Below, one piece after another: positions 35,135 to 46,276 of a DNA stretch of 64,000 bases. A program made the position numbers and the translations under genes. The notes beneath the pieces are model-generated. The model was not told the origin of the DNA and made no database searches. It saw only the letters and a list, made by a program, of their open reading frames with translations. The stretch comes from Gigaspora margarita (Eukaryota > Glomeromycota > Glomeromycetes > Diversisporales > Gigasporaceae), in assembly GCA_009809945.1 (NCBI GenBank), contig WTPW01000344.1, positions 302,071 to 366,070 on the forward strand, written 5' to 3'. Position 1 is the stretch's first letter. Each line of letters begins with the position of its first letter.

Positions 35135-36492
35135 TAGTGATTTAAACTGGGTTAAACTGGTTAGCCAATAACTAAACTCATTGAAAAATCTGTAACCAGT
35201 TAACCCTAATTAAAACCTTTGGTTAACTGGTAAAACCCTATAAATTATTTATAATAGTTCATAATCAGAAGTAATAAAAATTATAATTATATAACTGCAG
35301 TGCTACATTCGAATTTTCGATTTTTAAAATTTTATAGTAATTTTTGTCGATAAAAAAAATTGATTTTGATGTGAAAGGTTGAAATGAAAGAGCAATAATG
35401 CTTATGCATACTTAGATTTTACTGTCCAAATCACATAAGTTTTTGGATTGGTTGTGTTATTAATCTTGTCCGGAATCTCAATTAATAAATTTTATTTAGA
35501 TATATTCGTATATTTACAGAATATCTGGATATATTATTCATCGAATAAAGCTTTTAAAACCTAATTTATTTTATAAGAACACTACTAATATTTATTGTCC
35601 TAATATCATACTGAGTTTTTAATTTCTGTTCTCTATAATATACCCGGGCTTTTTAATAAATATTTCTTATAATCTATCAGGCCTTTACCATTTTGCCAAA
35701 ATATTTACCCGCTTTATTGGCATGGGTTTGATCCATGGTAAGTCGACTATTCTGCATATACCAGGTATGTTGTCATGCTTGCATTGCGGAGTGCATAGTT
35801 TCCTGCCATCTAGAATAGCAAGTTCGCAAAATTTTGCATTTGATTGGATGTTAAAAATTAGTGAATATCAAAAATCCCACACAAGCTTTTAATTATGATT
35901 GTACAAGAAGGTCAGCAGATGTCTTGTAATAATGCCATATGATGGAACAAGATATGAACTATTCTCTATCTCTATCAAACCTATATTGGAGTGATACAGC
36001 TAGGGTACCCAAAAGTGCAGGTCACAAGTCTGCCAAGCTACATAGAGAAATCATATGAATAAAATGCTGGATTGCACAAACTGATGTTTGGTTAAAGAAT
36101 GTAATATTATTACACGAACAAAATATTAGATTACTTTGCCTTTATGTAATCCTAGCATTTCATTCACATGATCCCTCTATATGGCTTAACAGACTAGTAC
36201 TCACACTTAGAAGGCCATATCATATTGGAGCTATTCAGCATTTCTAAATCAGATTTATATTCCTTCATTCCTGGTTTAGCGCAACAATATTGCATAGCTA
36301 CTTATTAAATATATAGTATGACAATTAACTTAAATAGTTAACTATAAGATAACTATAAAATAACCAGTTAATGATGGTTAACCATAAGATAACGGGTTAA
36401 CCATTAATATAACTAGTTTAGTACTTGGTTAAACCATAAACTGGATGGTTTACCAGTTAACCCAGTTATTCATTGAACGGTTCAGATCACTA
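35135..36492. mobile_element. Non-autonomous element with TAGTGATYTRAAC ends
   Basis: The left end TAGTGATTTAAACTGGGTTA and the right end (reverse complement TAGTGATCTGAACCGTTCAA) share a short inverted terminus. Both subterminal regions are full of GGTTAACTGGT/ACCAGTTAACC words. The end sequence is hAT-like in style, but no 8-bp target duplication was evident. No transposase. Confidence 0.5.
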
Positions 36493-36875
36493 ATTAGGGA
36501 ATTAGATTTAGAAGTAGGGGCTAAATAATTAGGTGTAGAATTGGGTTTGGGTAAAATGTACTAAATTATAATATAATAAAAATGCAATTATGTAATCATT
36601 TTTAAAGGTTATGTATATATATTAAAGGTTTTCATCAAATATATAAGAAAATGTTTTGGTACTAAGCAACTATGTATTAATTCTTTAAAATTTTGGTTTA
36701 GCATACTGAGATGTACTGAATAATAATTATTTCATCAAAATTGGACTTGTGGGTAAGAAGATATCAAGATTTTTCTATTTTATTTATAGAATCCTCCAGG
36801 ATCAAATATTTGGGTTTTTATCCAATATTGGGGCAGTTTGAATAGTGTATATAGTATATAGACATTAGATATTTC

Positions 36876-37800
36876 TTAAAAATATTCTAATAATTTTCCA
36901 GAGAAGTTACTAGCAGGATATTGTATAGAATACCATCCAAATATTTCATCATCACTTAGTTTATCAACTTCATCAGACTTTTGGTGGTATGTAAGTAATT
37001 CATGTTCTTTTTCCTTAAGACTAATTTTATTTTGGTAATAACTGTCAAGGACATGATCCATATCAGCAGATTGAGGTTCTCTAAACTCAATTAGGTATGG
37101 GTTCATTATCTTCTCTTGATCATCTTTAATTGTTCTCCTAAACTCATTAGCTTTTCTATTCCAATTTTCAATAGTTCATCAAGACTTTTCCCATTTTGAT
37201 CACAGAATTCTCTGGGTTTGATTTGTTTATCCAAATGATAATCCATATTCTCTAAGTGCTGCTCAGGTATTCTAGGATTATTTTCTTTAGCATCAGCTTT
37301 AACAGATTTTGATTCTGATATCCAAGTGTCTAAAATGTTTAAATAATCATCAATTATAGCTTCAAGATCAATTTGTTACTTTTCTTTTGGATCTTCTAAA
37401 ATATAGTAAGCATCAAGAATTTCATCTATAGCTTCATTGTGTGATTCTGGTTGGCAAGCTTTTGTAGTTGGTATTATTGAAGAAGACTTTTTCTTTTCTG
37501 GGGCTGTAGTTAACTAAATGTAAGAGGGTAAGTATACAATATTTTCTTCTATATAGTTTGGCTTACAATCTGTTTTGACTTCAATTAATATCTTCTTAAA
37601 GATTTTTAACATTTTAGGAATTTGTCTATTATCAAAAGTTTGATTTCCAATGGTTTCATCAACAATTTCTTGGACTTCCAAAGCTTGTTCATTAGTAAGT
37701 GTTGCATATAATCTTGCACATTCATTTTCTAGGTCTTTTACTTTTAGGTTTTCATCAAGGGTCTCTTTTCTCTTGTTGTGTCTTTGAGTTCATCTTTGAT
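36876..37800 (-). pseudogene. Degraded helical, acidic protein gene
   Basis: Reading the minus strand from about 37800: D-L-E-N-E-C-A-R-L-Y-A-T-L-T-N-E-Q-A, then V-Q-E-I-V-D-E-T-I-G-N-Q-T-F-D. Farther on come E-A-I-D-E-I-L-D-A-Y-Y-I-L-E-D and, after a shift, the open frame at 37106-36876 (PYLIEFREPQSADMDHVLDS). Codon texture is coding but stops and shifts occur every 100-250 bases. Glu/Asp/Lys-rich and helical; gag-like or a coiled-coil protein are both possible. Confidence 0.4.
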
Positions 37801-38491
37801 TTGTGATTTTATTTATATAGTATGTTTCTTCATACTTCCATTGATTTTTTGTCACTTTTGGTGATTTCTAGTAAGACATTTTTAATATCTATTAATATTA
37901 CAAAATTTCTTTAAGTCAATATGCATTGTCACTTAATAGAAGAATGTTCCTGAGGTTCTTTTGATCCTAATAGTGCATAAATCGCAAAATCTCATCCACA
38001 GGTTGTCTCACAATGATTGATTTCATTCTGTGTAATGTAATCATAGAGAAACTTTTTTTGCAGATCTTTAAAGAAGAAAAATGCCATCACTTCGATTTAC
38101 GAATTTTAGTGGGATGTTTGTCTTATGATAAGCTTAGTAGAAAAGATGCAGAATCTCTCAAAGGGTATTTTCTCAAAATTTAGATCAAAAGGATCTAAAT
38201 TGATCAACTTTACTTAGTTGCAATTGTTTCTTTCTTTTCAAATCTTTAGAGAGAGAAATGCATCATGAGGTTTTCTGGTTCAGAGTAGCATTTTGCATCC
38301 TAAGATAAGCTCAGTAGAAAGAATGCAGACTCTTCCAAAGAGTATACAGTTAAAATTTCAGCTCAAACGGAGCAAAATTAATTGACTTTTCCTAGTGGCA
38401 AACATTCTACAAAGTCAAAAATCCAATTTTTGGGTTCTCAAAATACAAGGCAAGAGTGAAGAAAGTATCTCACAGTCACCACCAATTTGTT

Positions 38492-39176
38492 ATCTATATC
38501 CACTTCTTTAAAGATAGTAGGTAACTAGAGCGATCTTAGACAATGAACACTTTGTGTAACCTCACTTGTGATATATCTAAGTCAAAAGGCATTTTTTAAT
38601 AAAAACTTAACAAAGAAGATTTTTGTCAATTTGCAATTACGAAAGAGGCTACAATTAAAAGTATATGAGGATACTAGTAATTGTTTAATTTAAATAATAA
38701 ATAAATGTATTTGTTAGTGAAAGAGCATGAAGACTCGATGTTGAACTTGGGGTCCACATCTGTTGCTTTTATACATTTTGTATTTTCACAAATGTAACAG
38801 ACTATATCTAATACATGTGTAATATATGCTATATCTACTACTAATAAAATATATAGTATAAATAGAATAAATATTATATATGTAATAAATAATATATGTT
38901 GAATAAATAAAATATATAGAATATATGCTTCAAATATGCATGTTTTACATGAGTTACTGTGACAATCTGTCCGCAGTAATCGCCTAACCAATCAGATTAC
39001 AGATCACATGATTGATCACTTATTGGTTCCGATCTTGTCATCCAGTGATAGTGCAGAGATGGTCTTTAGCTTGTTAGAATCGTCTCGATGAGCTGATTCT
39101 AATGGTAGTCGTTTCATTCAATTTGGATTGTTGGATCAAGAGTTATGATCACTCTTGTAATTTTTATATGTCAATA
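38492..39176. repeat. Empty-site copy of the MULE and MITE insertion locus
   Basis: This segment is collinear with 27853-28230, 32057-32132 and 32575-32830 joined together, with scattered substitutions. At about 38849 it has one AATAAAATA where the other copy carries the 3.8-kb MULE. At about 38918 it has one TA where the other copy carries the MITE. Its own open frames are accidental. Confidence 0.88.
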
Positions 39177-39368
39177 GTGGAGATGAAATTTCCACTTATA
39201 CACATAATGCCCAGGATTTAACTATTACTTATTCCTTGCAAAATTTTATTATAAACTATAACCCTTTCCAATCCCATAGCTTACCCTAACCCTAACCTTA
39301 AATCAGGTTTAATTTTGGTCTATAATTATATCACAAATCAATTAATTAGGTACCCATGTACATACATG

Positions 39369-39646
39369 CAGTGTTGTACATTTTGGCTATCACAGCCTTT
39401 TTTGGCTTGTCCATGTCCAAAATTGTCCAAAAGTCCAAGATTGTCCAAAGCTTGTTCGGGCTTTAATAATTAATAAATTTATTTAAAAAATATATAACTA
39501 TATATTTTTTTAAGTGCTAAAACAATTCAGTTAAAATTAAAATAGATTATCTTAATAAAATTTTAAGTAATTTTACTTTATTTAATTGTTCAAAATTGTC
39601 CAAAATTGTCCAAATCATTGTCCAAAGCTGTTCCATGACAACACTG
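39369..39646. mobile_element. MITE with CAGTGTTGT ends and TTGTCCAAA repeats
   Basis: The left end CAGTGTTGTACATTTTGGCT and the right end (complement CAGTGTTGTCATGGAACAGC) share an inverted terminus of hAT-like style. The interior repeats GTCCAAAATTGTCCAAA several times on both sides. No ORF. Confidence 0.6.
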
Positions 39647-41212
39647 TATACACATAGTGTATAAATAGTTTTTACTACAATATAAATTTAAAAAAAATTA
39701 GATGTATTTTCATAAGTTTTTATTAGAAGTTTATCTTTATAATATTCTAATTTATTATGCATATCATATAAAAAATTCTCTATATATTCTTTACTTTTAA
39801 CTAATGAAAATTAACAGTATAGTTAACAGACTTGTTAACTATTATTAATAAGAATTTTGTAACAATAGTTTACAATTCTAATTAAAATAATAAACAATAT
39901 TATATATTTTTAGAAATAAATAATAGTTTATATACAAATAATTAAAGATAATCCTAATATTAATATTTATTATATAAACTTAAAATAATATTTGTGGCCA
40001 TTATTTAAAAATTAGATTATTCAAAAATAGCTATATAGTTTTGATTAATGCCTAGTGCATTCTGAAAAATATACATTTTTCTATAAAAAAATATATTTTA
40101 AAATTGGATTTAGTACTAAGAAACTGCTTTTGCACTTTAAAATTCAGACTAAAATAATTATTATTATAGTAAAAGCAAATTAACTTAATACAAAATTTAG
40201 TTAAAAGAACTATTTTATTTTTATTATACTTGGATCTCAATATATCTATAAAGGGGTAAGGTTTACAAAAATTACTAAATCTGAAAAGACCTGCAAGAAA
40301 AAGTTAAAAATAAGCAAACTAATTACTATAAAAAGGGGGTGTCTAAAGTAAAGCAGATTCTTATAATAATATTTTATTAAATTAACTTTAGAGTTAGAAT
40401 CATATATATATAAGCAAAATTGCTTTTCTAACATTTTTATTAACCTACTAAGGTTGGTTTAAACTTCTATTTTTGTATTTTCCAAGTTTTTATTTTTCTT
40501 TTTTTGTTTTGTTTTGCCAAAGATTATCAAAAATCTATAATTAGATTGTTCAGATCTTATGCGATTCTTTAAATGACCCTATTAAAGGAAATTATTTGTA
40601 CAAAAAAAGCATAAATAAATAAACCAAAAACTTACTCCTCTATATATATTTCAGGGTCCTATTATAGTTCAGAGTTTTTATTATCTGTAATCATTAATGC
40701 ATATAACATACTTAAAATAATATTCAGATCAATTAATTAACACACAGATATATGTTTTCAAATTTATACTATGCTAATTATTTTTCTAATATTCTTTTTT
40801 ATTATACAAAGTTTTTTTTTAAAAGTTTAATAGATTTTTATAAATAATAGTGTCAAACAAGATAAGTACTTAGCAAAATCAAACAGTAGTTAATTTTAAA
40901 TTTATGATTTCTGTCAATCTATAATATAGGCTTTGAATTTATTGAACGTAAAATCTATTTTATTAAACTAATGCTAATAGAATAGATTTTATATCCAATA
41001 TAATTTAAAGCTGATCTTTTAAAATTAATAGAAATTATAAATTTGAAAATCAAACATTGTTTGATTTTGCCAAATACTAAAGATCTCTTTAATTAGTAAG
41101 GAAATAATAAATTAGGATATATATTAGATAGAAATTTTTTATTTATTAAAAAGAAAAATAAATTTTTCTTGTATTTTTGATTTTATCTGTTATAAATCTG
41201 AACCCAAATATA
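39647..41212. other. Gene-free A+T-rich stretch containing one hairpin
   Basis: No coding sequence. A foldback of about 225 bp at 40862-41085 has ends AGTACTTAGCAAAATCAAAC and GTTTGATTTTGCCAAATACT and a centre near 40975; it is probably a MITE. The short open frames at 40052-40434 lie in low-complexity sequence. Confidence 0.45.
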
Positions 41213-42241
41213 CAATGGTCTACTATAATATTGTGGACACTTTTAAAAATTTATATAGAGCTAATTTTATAAGATAATAAGCTAGAAATAAAAATATAAA
41301 TTTATTAAATCTATATCTTTAATAAAAAACATTTATAAAATTCTATGCAATACTTTTAAAATAATCAAATTTTAGTAAATTTTAGGTTTTTTATTATTGC
41401 AATTTGCTAATTTTAATATATTTTTTATAATAACTAGAATTACTAAATATAGTAATATATAAACTTAATTTTTTATCAAATAAACTAGCAATTTTTTTAA
41501 ATAAAATTATTTAGCATAAAATTGTATATATTCTGAAAGTTTTATAATTTTTAAAAATTTATTTACTAAATTATATATATAGCAATAAAATTTCTATATT
41601 TAGTAATAATAATTACTATTTGTACACTAGGCATATGTACATACATATAATAATATCTTAAAATTTTGATTATATAATAGCTTTTGGGGTTCTAACAAAA
41701 GATATTCCTTGCAAAATTTTAGTGTAAACTATAACCTTCTCTAACCCTCAAGCTACCCTTACTCTAATCTTAAGTGTACTAATATTTCATTTATAATTTA
41801 TATATTACGCAAATTCATAAATCAATAAATTAGTATGTGTGTATATACACCTGGTGTAAATTAAGAAATTTTCTATAATTTCTTAATTTTAATTTAGTAA
41901 TTTAATCCTAATATTTAAAAGCAATACTAACTTAATATTTTTTAAAATTTTATAAAAATTTGTAATTGTTATGTTGAATAATTTTTACTTAATTTTGAAA
42001 TTTGGTTCTATATACATATTATTTTAATAATTTTTTTAATATTATAGTTTTCACATTTGTATAATATTGTACAAAATTAAATAATTTTAATTATTTTAAA
42101 AAGTACTGTATATAGAATTATTTGATTTTTTTTTATTTAAGAGATATAGATTTAATAAATTTTATTTTTAGCTTAATATCTTATAAATTTAGCTCTATAT
42201 AAATTTTTAAAAAGTGTTCACAATATTTTGGTAGACCACTG
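41213..42241. mobile_element. Non-autonomous Tc1/mariner-like element
   Basis: The ends CAATGGTCTACTATAATATT and (complement) CAGTGGTCTACCAAAATATT pair for about 60 bases, continuing through GTGGACACTTTTAAAAATTT, and are flanked by TA. The first 30 bases match the ends of the Tc1/mariner element at 54916-56610, so it was probably mobilised by that family. The interior is A+T-rich, carries a decayed CTAACCCTCAAGCTACCCTT region near 41740 and has no transposase. Confidence 0.78.
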
Positions 42242-42477
42242 TAGATCTAATTTGTAAAGACTATCAAATTATTTAAAAGTTTGCAAAAATATTGTCAATT
42301 AGAAGAATACTTTAATAGTGTTTGAGATTCTGTAATGAAAAATCATTTTCTCTGAAAAGTCAAAAAAAAATTTAATAATATAAATTATAATTAAATATGT
42401 ATTTATAGTTTGTATTTAAATTGCAAAAATTTAAAAATAATTAATATTTCATATTGTAACAAAAAAATACTTATAGG

Positions 42478-42640
42478 GTGTAGTGACTTAGGAAAGTTGG
42501 TAAGTTGTCAACTCCAAGTGGCAGGTCTAGGGTTCAAATCCCACTAGTGACACTTTGAAAAAATAGACCTGTGTTCTAGTAACTGTTTTTTATCGATCAG
42601 CTTGGGTACATCACCTGTAGTCTTTGGTACACCTATATAT
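42478..42640 (+). mobile_element. tRNA-derived SINE-like head (pol III A and B boxes)
   Basis: TGACTTAGGAAAGTTGGTAA resembles a tRNA D-arm/A box, and GGGTTCAAATCCCACTAG, about 40 bases later, is a good B box/T-arm. GTGT at the start can pair with ACAC at 42550. The putative anticodon arm is poor, so it is not a convincing tRNA gene. The sequence downstream (ACCTGTGTTCTAGTAACTG, then a CACCTGTAGTCTTTGG phrase) could be the SINE body, whose end is not defined. Confidence 0.55.
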
Positions 42641-43136
42641 GAGAACAAAAGCATTTTGGGTTTGAAAACCTGAAATTAAAATTTGAAGACAAAATTGTTT
42701 TTGACCTATTTTACTTGAAAGACGAAATTATTTGATACTTTTTTTGAATAGATGAAATTATAAAGAACATATCTATATAAATTTTATTTGCTCTTCCTTA
42801 TAAAAAATTTTAATTTTCTCTTATGAAGATGAAATAGGCCTTTTTCAAAAATCAATTTCAGTGGCATCACTAGATACACCATCTCGAATAAGAGCTTCCA
42901 GGCACACAAAATCCAAAAAACTGAAGAAATAGAAAACTATTTAGCAAGTCCTGAGTAAGAAGGTAGTGAAGATCTTTAACAGTACTACCAAAGCTAGAAT
43001 ATCAGAAACTGAAGTCAGAGAATTAGATGACAAGACTTTCAAGAAGGGTCCACCAACCTGGCTGCTGGAATTATACTAGAGAAAACGAACCTACATTCCA
43101 GTAGTAGGTACTAAGAAAAGAAAGCGGGTCCATATT

Positions 43137-43571
43137 ATTTTACCAACAATCACTTCACAGACACCCATTTCACTGACAAATTATTTGCTGACAAGTTCAT
43201 TTTACTGACAGTACATTTCACCGAAGCTCATTTTACCAACAAGTTTTTTTCTATAAAGCACACTAACTTTAACTCTAATTTTACCCTGACCCTACCCTAA
43301 CCCTAATGACAATGACCAGAATTACTTTGTTAGTGAAATTAGCTTCGATGAAATGAACTGTCAGTACATTTCACTAAGGCTCATTTCACTAACAAGTTTT
43401 TTTTTATAAAGCACACTAACTTTAACTCTAATTTTACTTTGACCCTACCCTAACCCTAATGACAATGATCAGAATTACTTTGTTAGTGAAATTAGATTTG
43501 ATAAAATGAACTGTCAGTAAAATAAACTTGTTAGTGAATAATTTGTCGATGAACTAGAGTGTCTGTGAAGT
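43137..43571. mobile_element. Foldback repeat with duplicated telomere-like interior
   Basis: The outer ends ATCACTTCACAGACACCCAT and (complement) CTACTTCACAGACACTCTAG are inverted. The interior is a direct duplication of about 150 bp (ACTAACTTTAACTCTAATTT ... CCCTACCCTAACCCTAATGA ... TTACTTTGTTAGTGAAATTA), so the CCCTAA motif occurs twice (about 43293 and 43444). A diverged relative begins near 50425. Confidence 0.65.
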
Positions 43572-43572
43572 A

Positions 43573-45611
43573 GGGTTGCGGCCCAAACTCTTTTTTGAAG
43601 TATGACATTACTACATAGTTTGGGTTTGGGAATCAGGATTTCTACCTAATTTGGGTTCATAACCCAAACCCAAACATACATCCCATTTTTTTCAATAATG
43701 TCAAACCTAAAAACCAATCAAATTCGTTAAATTTGATAACAATATAGCATATCAATAATAAAATATAAATTACAACAAGATTATATTGCAAAATAGGGCA
43801 TAATATTTATTTCTTTTTTATATAGAAAAGTTAAATATAAGTGTAATTAACATTCTAATCTATCTATCTATTCTATATACTTCAATTCTGAGTCTGTTCG
43901 CTTTAACATTTTTGATTGGTTGTATCCAAAAATCTATATACTTCAATTCTGAATTGTTCGCTTTAACATTTTTGATTGGTCGTATCCGAAAAATGTGACC
44001 TAAATGTGGGAAAACTACTAGAAATACGTAAGATGATAATGAAGATTATTATGATTGAGTAATTATAATATCGCCCTTATTAACGCCCTTAAACAACACA
44101 AAATCATGAAATTTGAATTTGCCAAATTTACTTTTGTTGTTTGATTGCCTAATATGTACAACCTATTTTGGGCTAAAAAAAGTTCACGAATTTGAAAACA
44201 TTTTGTATAATAGTCTCAAGTTCAAGAATAAGTGCAAGAATAAGTGCAAGTGCAAGAACAAGTGCAAGAACACGACAAATGCTCCGCAATAGATAAAACA
44301 TAAGATTAATAAAAAAAAATAGTGAATATATTAGTAAATATAAAAAAAATTACATTCAACCAAATATTTAGATGATTGATTTCTAGAATTTTTGGTCGTA
44401 ATTTTTTGCTGTCTAGATTATCTGATAATCAACTAATTTTCTCAGGTTTTATGTCGATCTACCAACCAATAAAATTACGGATATGTTCAAAGGTGCTAAA
44501 ACTAATATAGTAATATAATCAAGTTATTGTGCTTTAACGCTTTTTGATTGGTCATATAACCCGTTATCAAAATGTTAGGACTAATATATCGATAAGCAAG
44601 TTATAATCAAAAATGTCATCACAATTCAAATTCATTAACAATTGATATGAGATAATATAATAATTGATATCGATGAGGGTGATAAATATATAATTAAAAG
44701 TATCAGCAATTTGAGTTGATGATTAGATGGAATCGGGGTAATTTCGACACGGGAAATACGAAGTTCGAAGATAACCAGAGTCACGTCACACAGAATTCGA
44801 GTTATAATAAGCCAATTCGAAGTTACAAGTCAATTCAGTCCGTCGAATTGAGTCTCGCAAGGTTTATTAAGGTTAAAGTCGAATTCAAAAGATAAGGGTT
44901 TTACTTTTATTATTGTCTTGCATTTTTAAATTGAACGTTGCACTTATTAAATTGAACGTAGAACTTATCTGTAGCTTGATTATTTTTGTAGGTCTTTATA
45001 TACATTTTAATTCACTATATCGTTTACGCTATTATTTTAGCGTATACGTTAATAATTTAGCGTTTACACTGATAAATTAGTGTTAGCGCTATAGATTCAG
45101 CGTTGACGCTATAGATTCAGCATTGACACTATAGATTCAGCGTTTGACGCTATAGATTCAGCGTTGACGCGAAATTAAATGCACTGCGCTTTTCCTCACC
45201 ACATGCGATTCCCTTATTTGTATAACTAATTGTTTCTATCGTAAGAATTAATATCTTACTTATTTAGGACTACTATTCAAATTCTAGCGCGTGATGACAT
45301 GTAGATAAAATAATAAACAACCAAAATAGAAAATAAAAGTAATATATATAAAAAAAATAAAAAATATTCGAATTCACTATTTTGGGGTAAAGTCTTGTAC
45401 GTTAATAATCAAATACTATGTGTCCTATCCTTATTTGGGATTAGATCCAAACCAGTTTTTACATGTAAAAATTTGGGACTTCTAGCCGTAATACAAGTTA
45501 CATGTCATAAATGTTTGACATTACGGCAAATTAGAAGCATTTTGCGAAACCTAGTAAATACTGTTTTGGGTTTCTACCAAATCCCAAACTAGTAGGTTTG
45601 GGCCGCAACCC
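43573..45611. mobile_element. 2-kb non-autonomous element, copy 1
   Basis: The ends GGGTTGCGGCCCAAACTC and GTTTGGGCCGCAACCC are inverted and flanked by TA. Further inverted matches follow (GGGTTTGGGAATC against GTTTCTACCAAATCCC). It is near-identical to copy 2 at 52244-54263 across its full length. No long ORF. Inside are a short repeat of AAGTGCAAGAA words (44221-44275) and a GCTATAGATTCAGCGTTGAC minisatellite (45060-45165). Confidence 0.85.
45025..45170. repeat. GCTATAGATTCAGCGTTGAC minisatellite
   Basis: Five imperfect tandem copies of a 19-20-bp word lie within the 2-kb element; the corresponding place in copy 2 (about 53735-53825) has the same array with substitutions, mostly C-to-T or G-to-A. 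Confidence 0.75.
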
Positions 45612-46276
45612 TAATCATGATTAAACAATTGCTAATGAATTTGAATTGTGATGATGATCATCGATATTTTAGTCAACATTTTGTATAACCAATCAAAAGC
45701 GTTAACTTGCTACACTGTATATAACCATGGTTAGTAGATCGACATAAAACTATGAACTACAAGAATCCGTTCCTGGTTTTTAGAGCAACAACGTTGCGCA
45801 GCTACCTTATTGGTTTAAGATCACACTATAATTGTAGTACGCAAAAATTTCAGTCAAACGATAAACAACTATTATCGATTCTATAAAATTTGTAAAATTA
45901 TCATAAGTACAAAAAATGATAAGGAACATTATCCTCATTTGCTTCTCTTATTTAAATAAAAAACAAATTTATTGACAAATTATTCTTTCACTTTTGATCA
46001 AATTAAATAATTGTAATAACTTAAAAATTTGTACAACGTATTGAGATGCTAGCGATTACCTTCGTTCTGTCGATAATTGCGTTCGTGTTTACTATTTCAA
46101 AACCAAGGAAATGAAATCATATATCAGGAATAACCGGATTTACGCTGAACCTTTAAATTTGGTGAAATTAAAATGCCGTATCATGTAGTACATATGCATA
46201 CAATTGTACTTGTACCTACGACACAAATTCGTATTTCGTTTTTTCAACCAAGATTAGCACATACAAAAAAAATGTT

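Noticed and set aside
38674..38991. 105-codon minus-strand frame
   Set aside because: It lies in the duplicated non-coding segment. The other copy does not preserve the frame, and the composition is low-complexity.
9175..39298. Chromosome end or telomere
   Set aside because: The TTAGGG-like motifs are only two or three repeats long and lie inside elements, in both orientations, with sequence continuing on both sides.
42478..42552. Functional tRNA gene
   Set aside because: A and B boxes are present but the anticodon stem-loop and most of the acceptor stem do not pair well; a tRNA-derived SINE fits better.
45395..45592. 65-codon frame repeated at 54048-54272
   Set aside because: It sits at the end of the 2-kb twin elements and reads through their terminal repeat. 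The two copies differ by changes that ignore codon structure.
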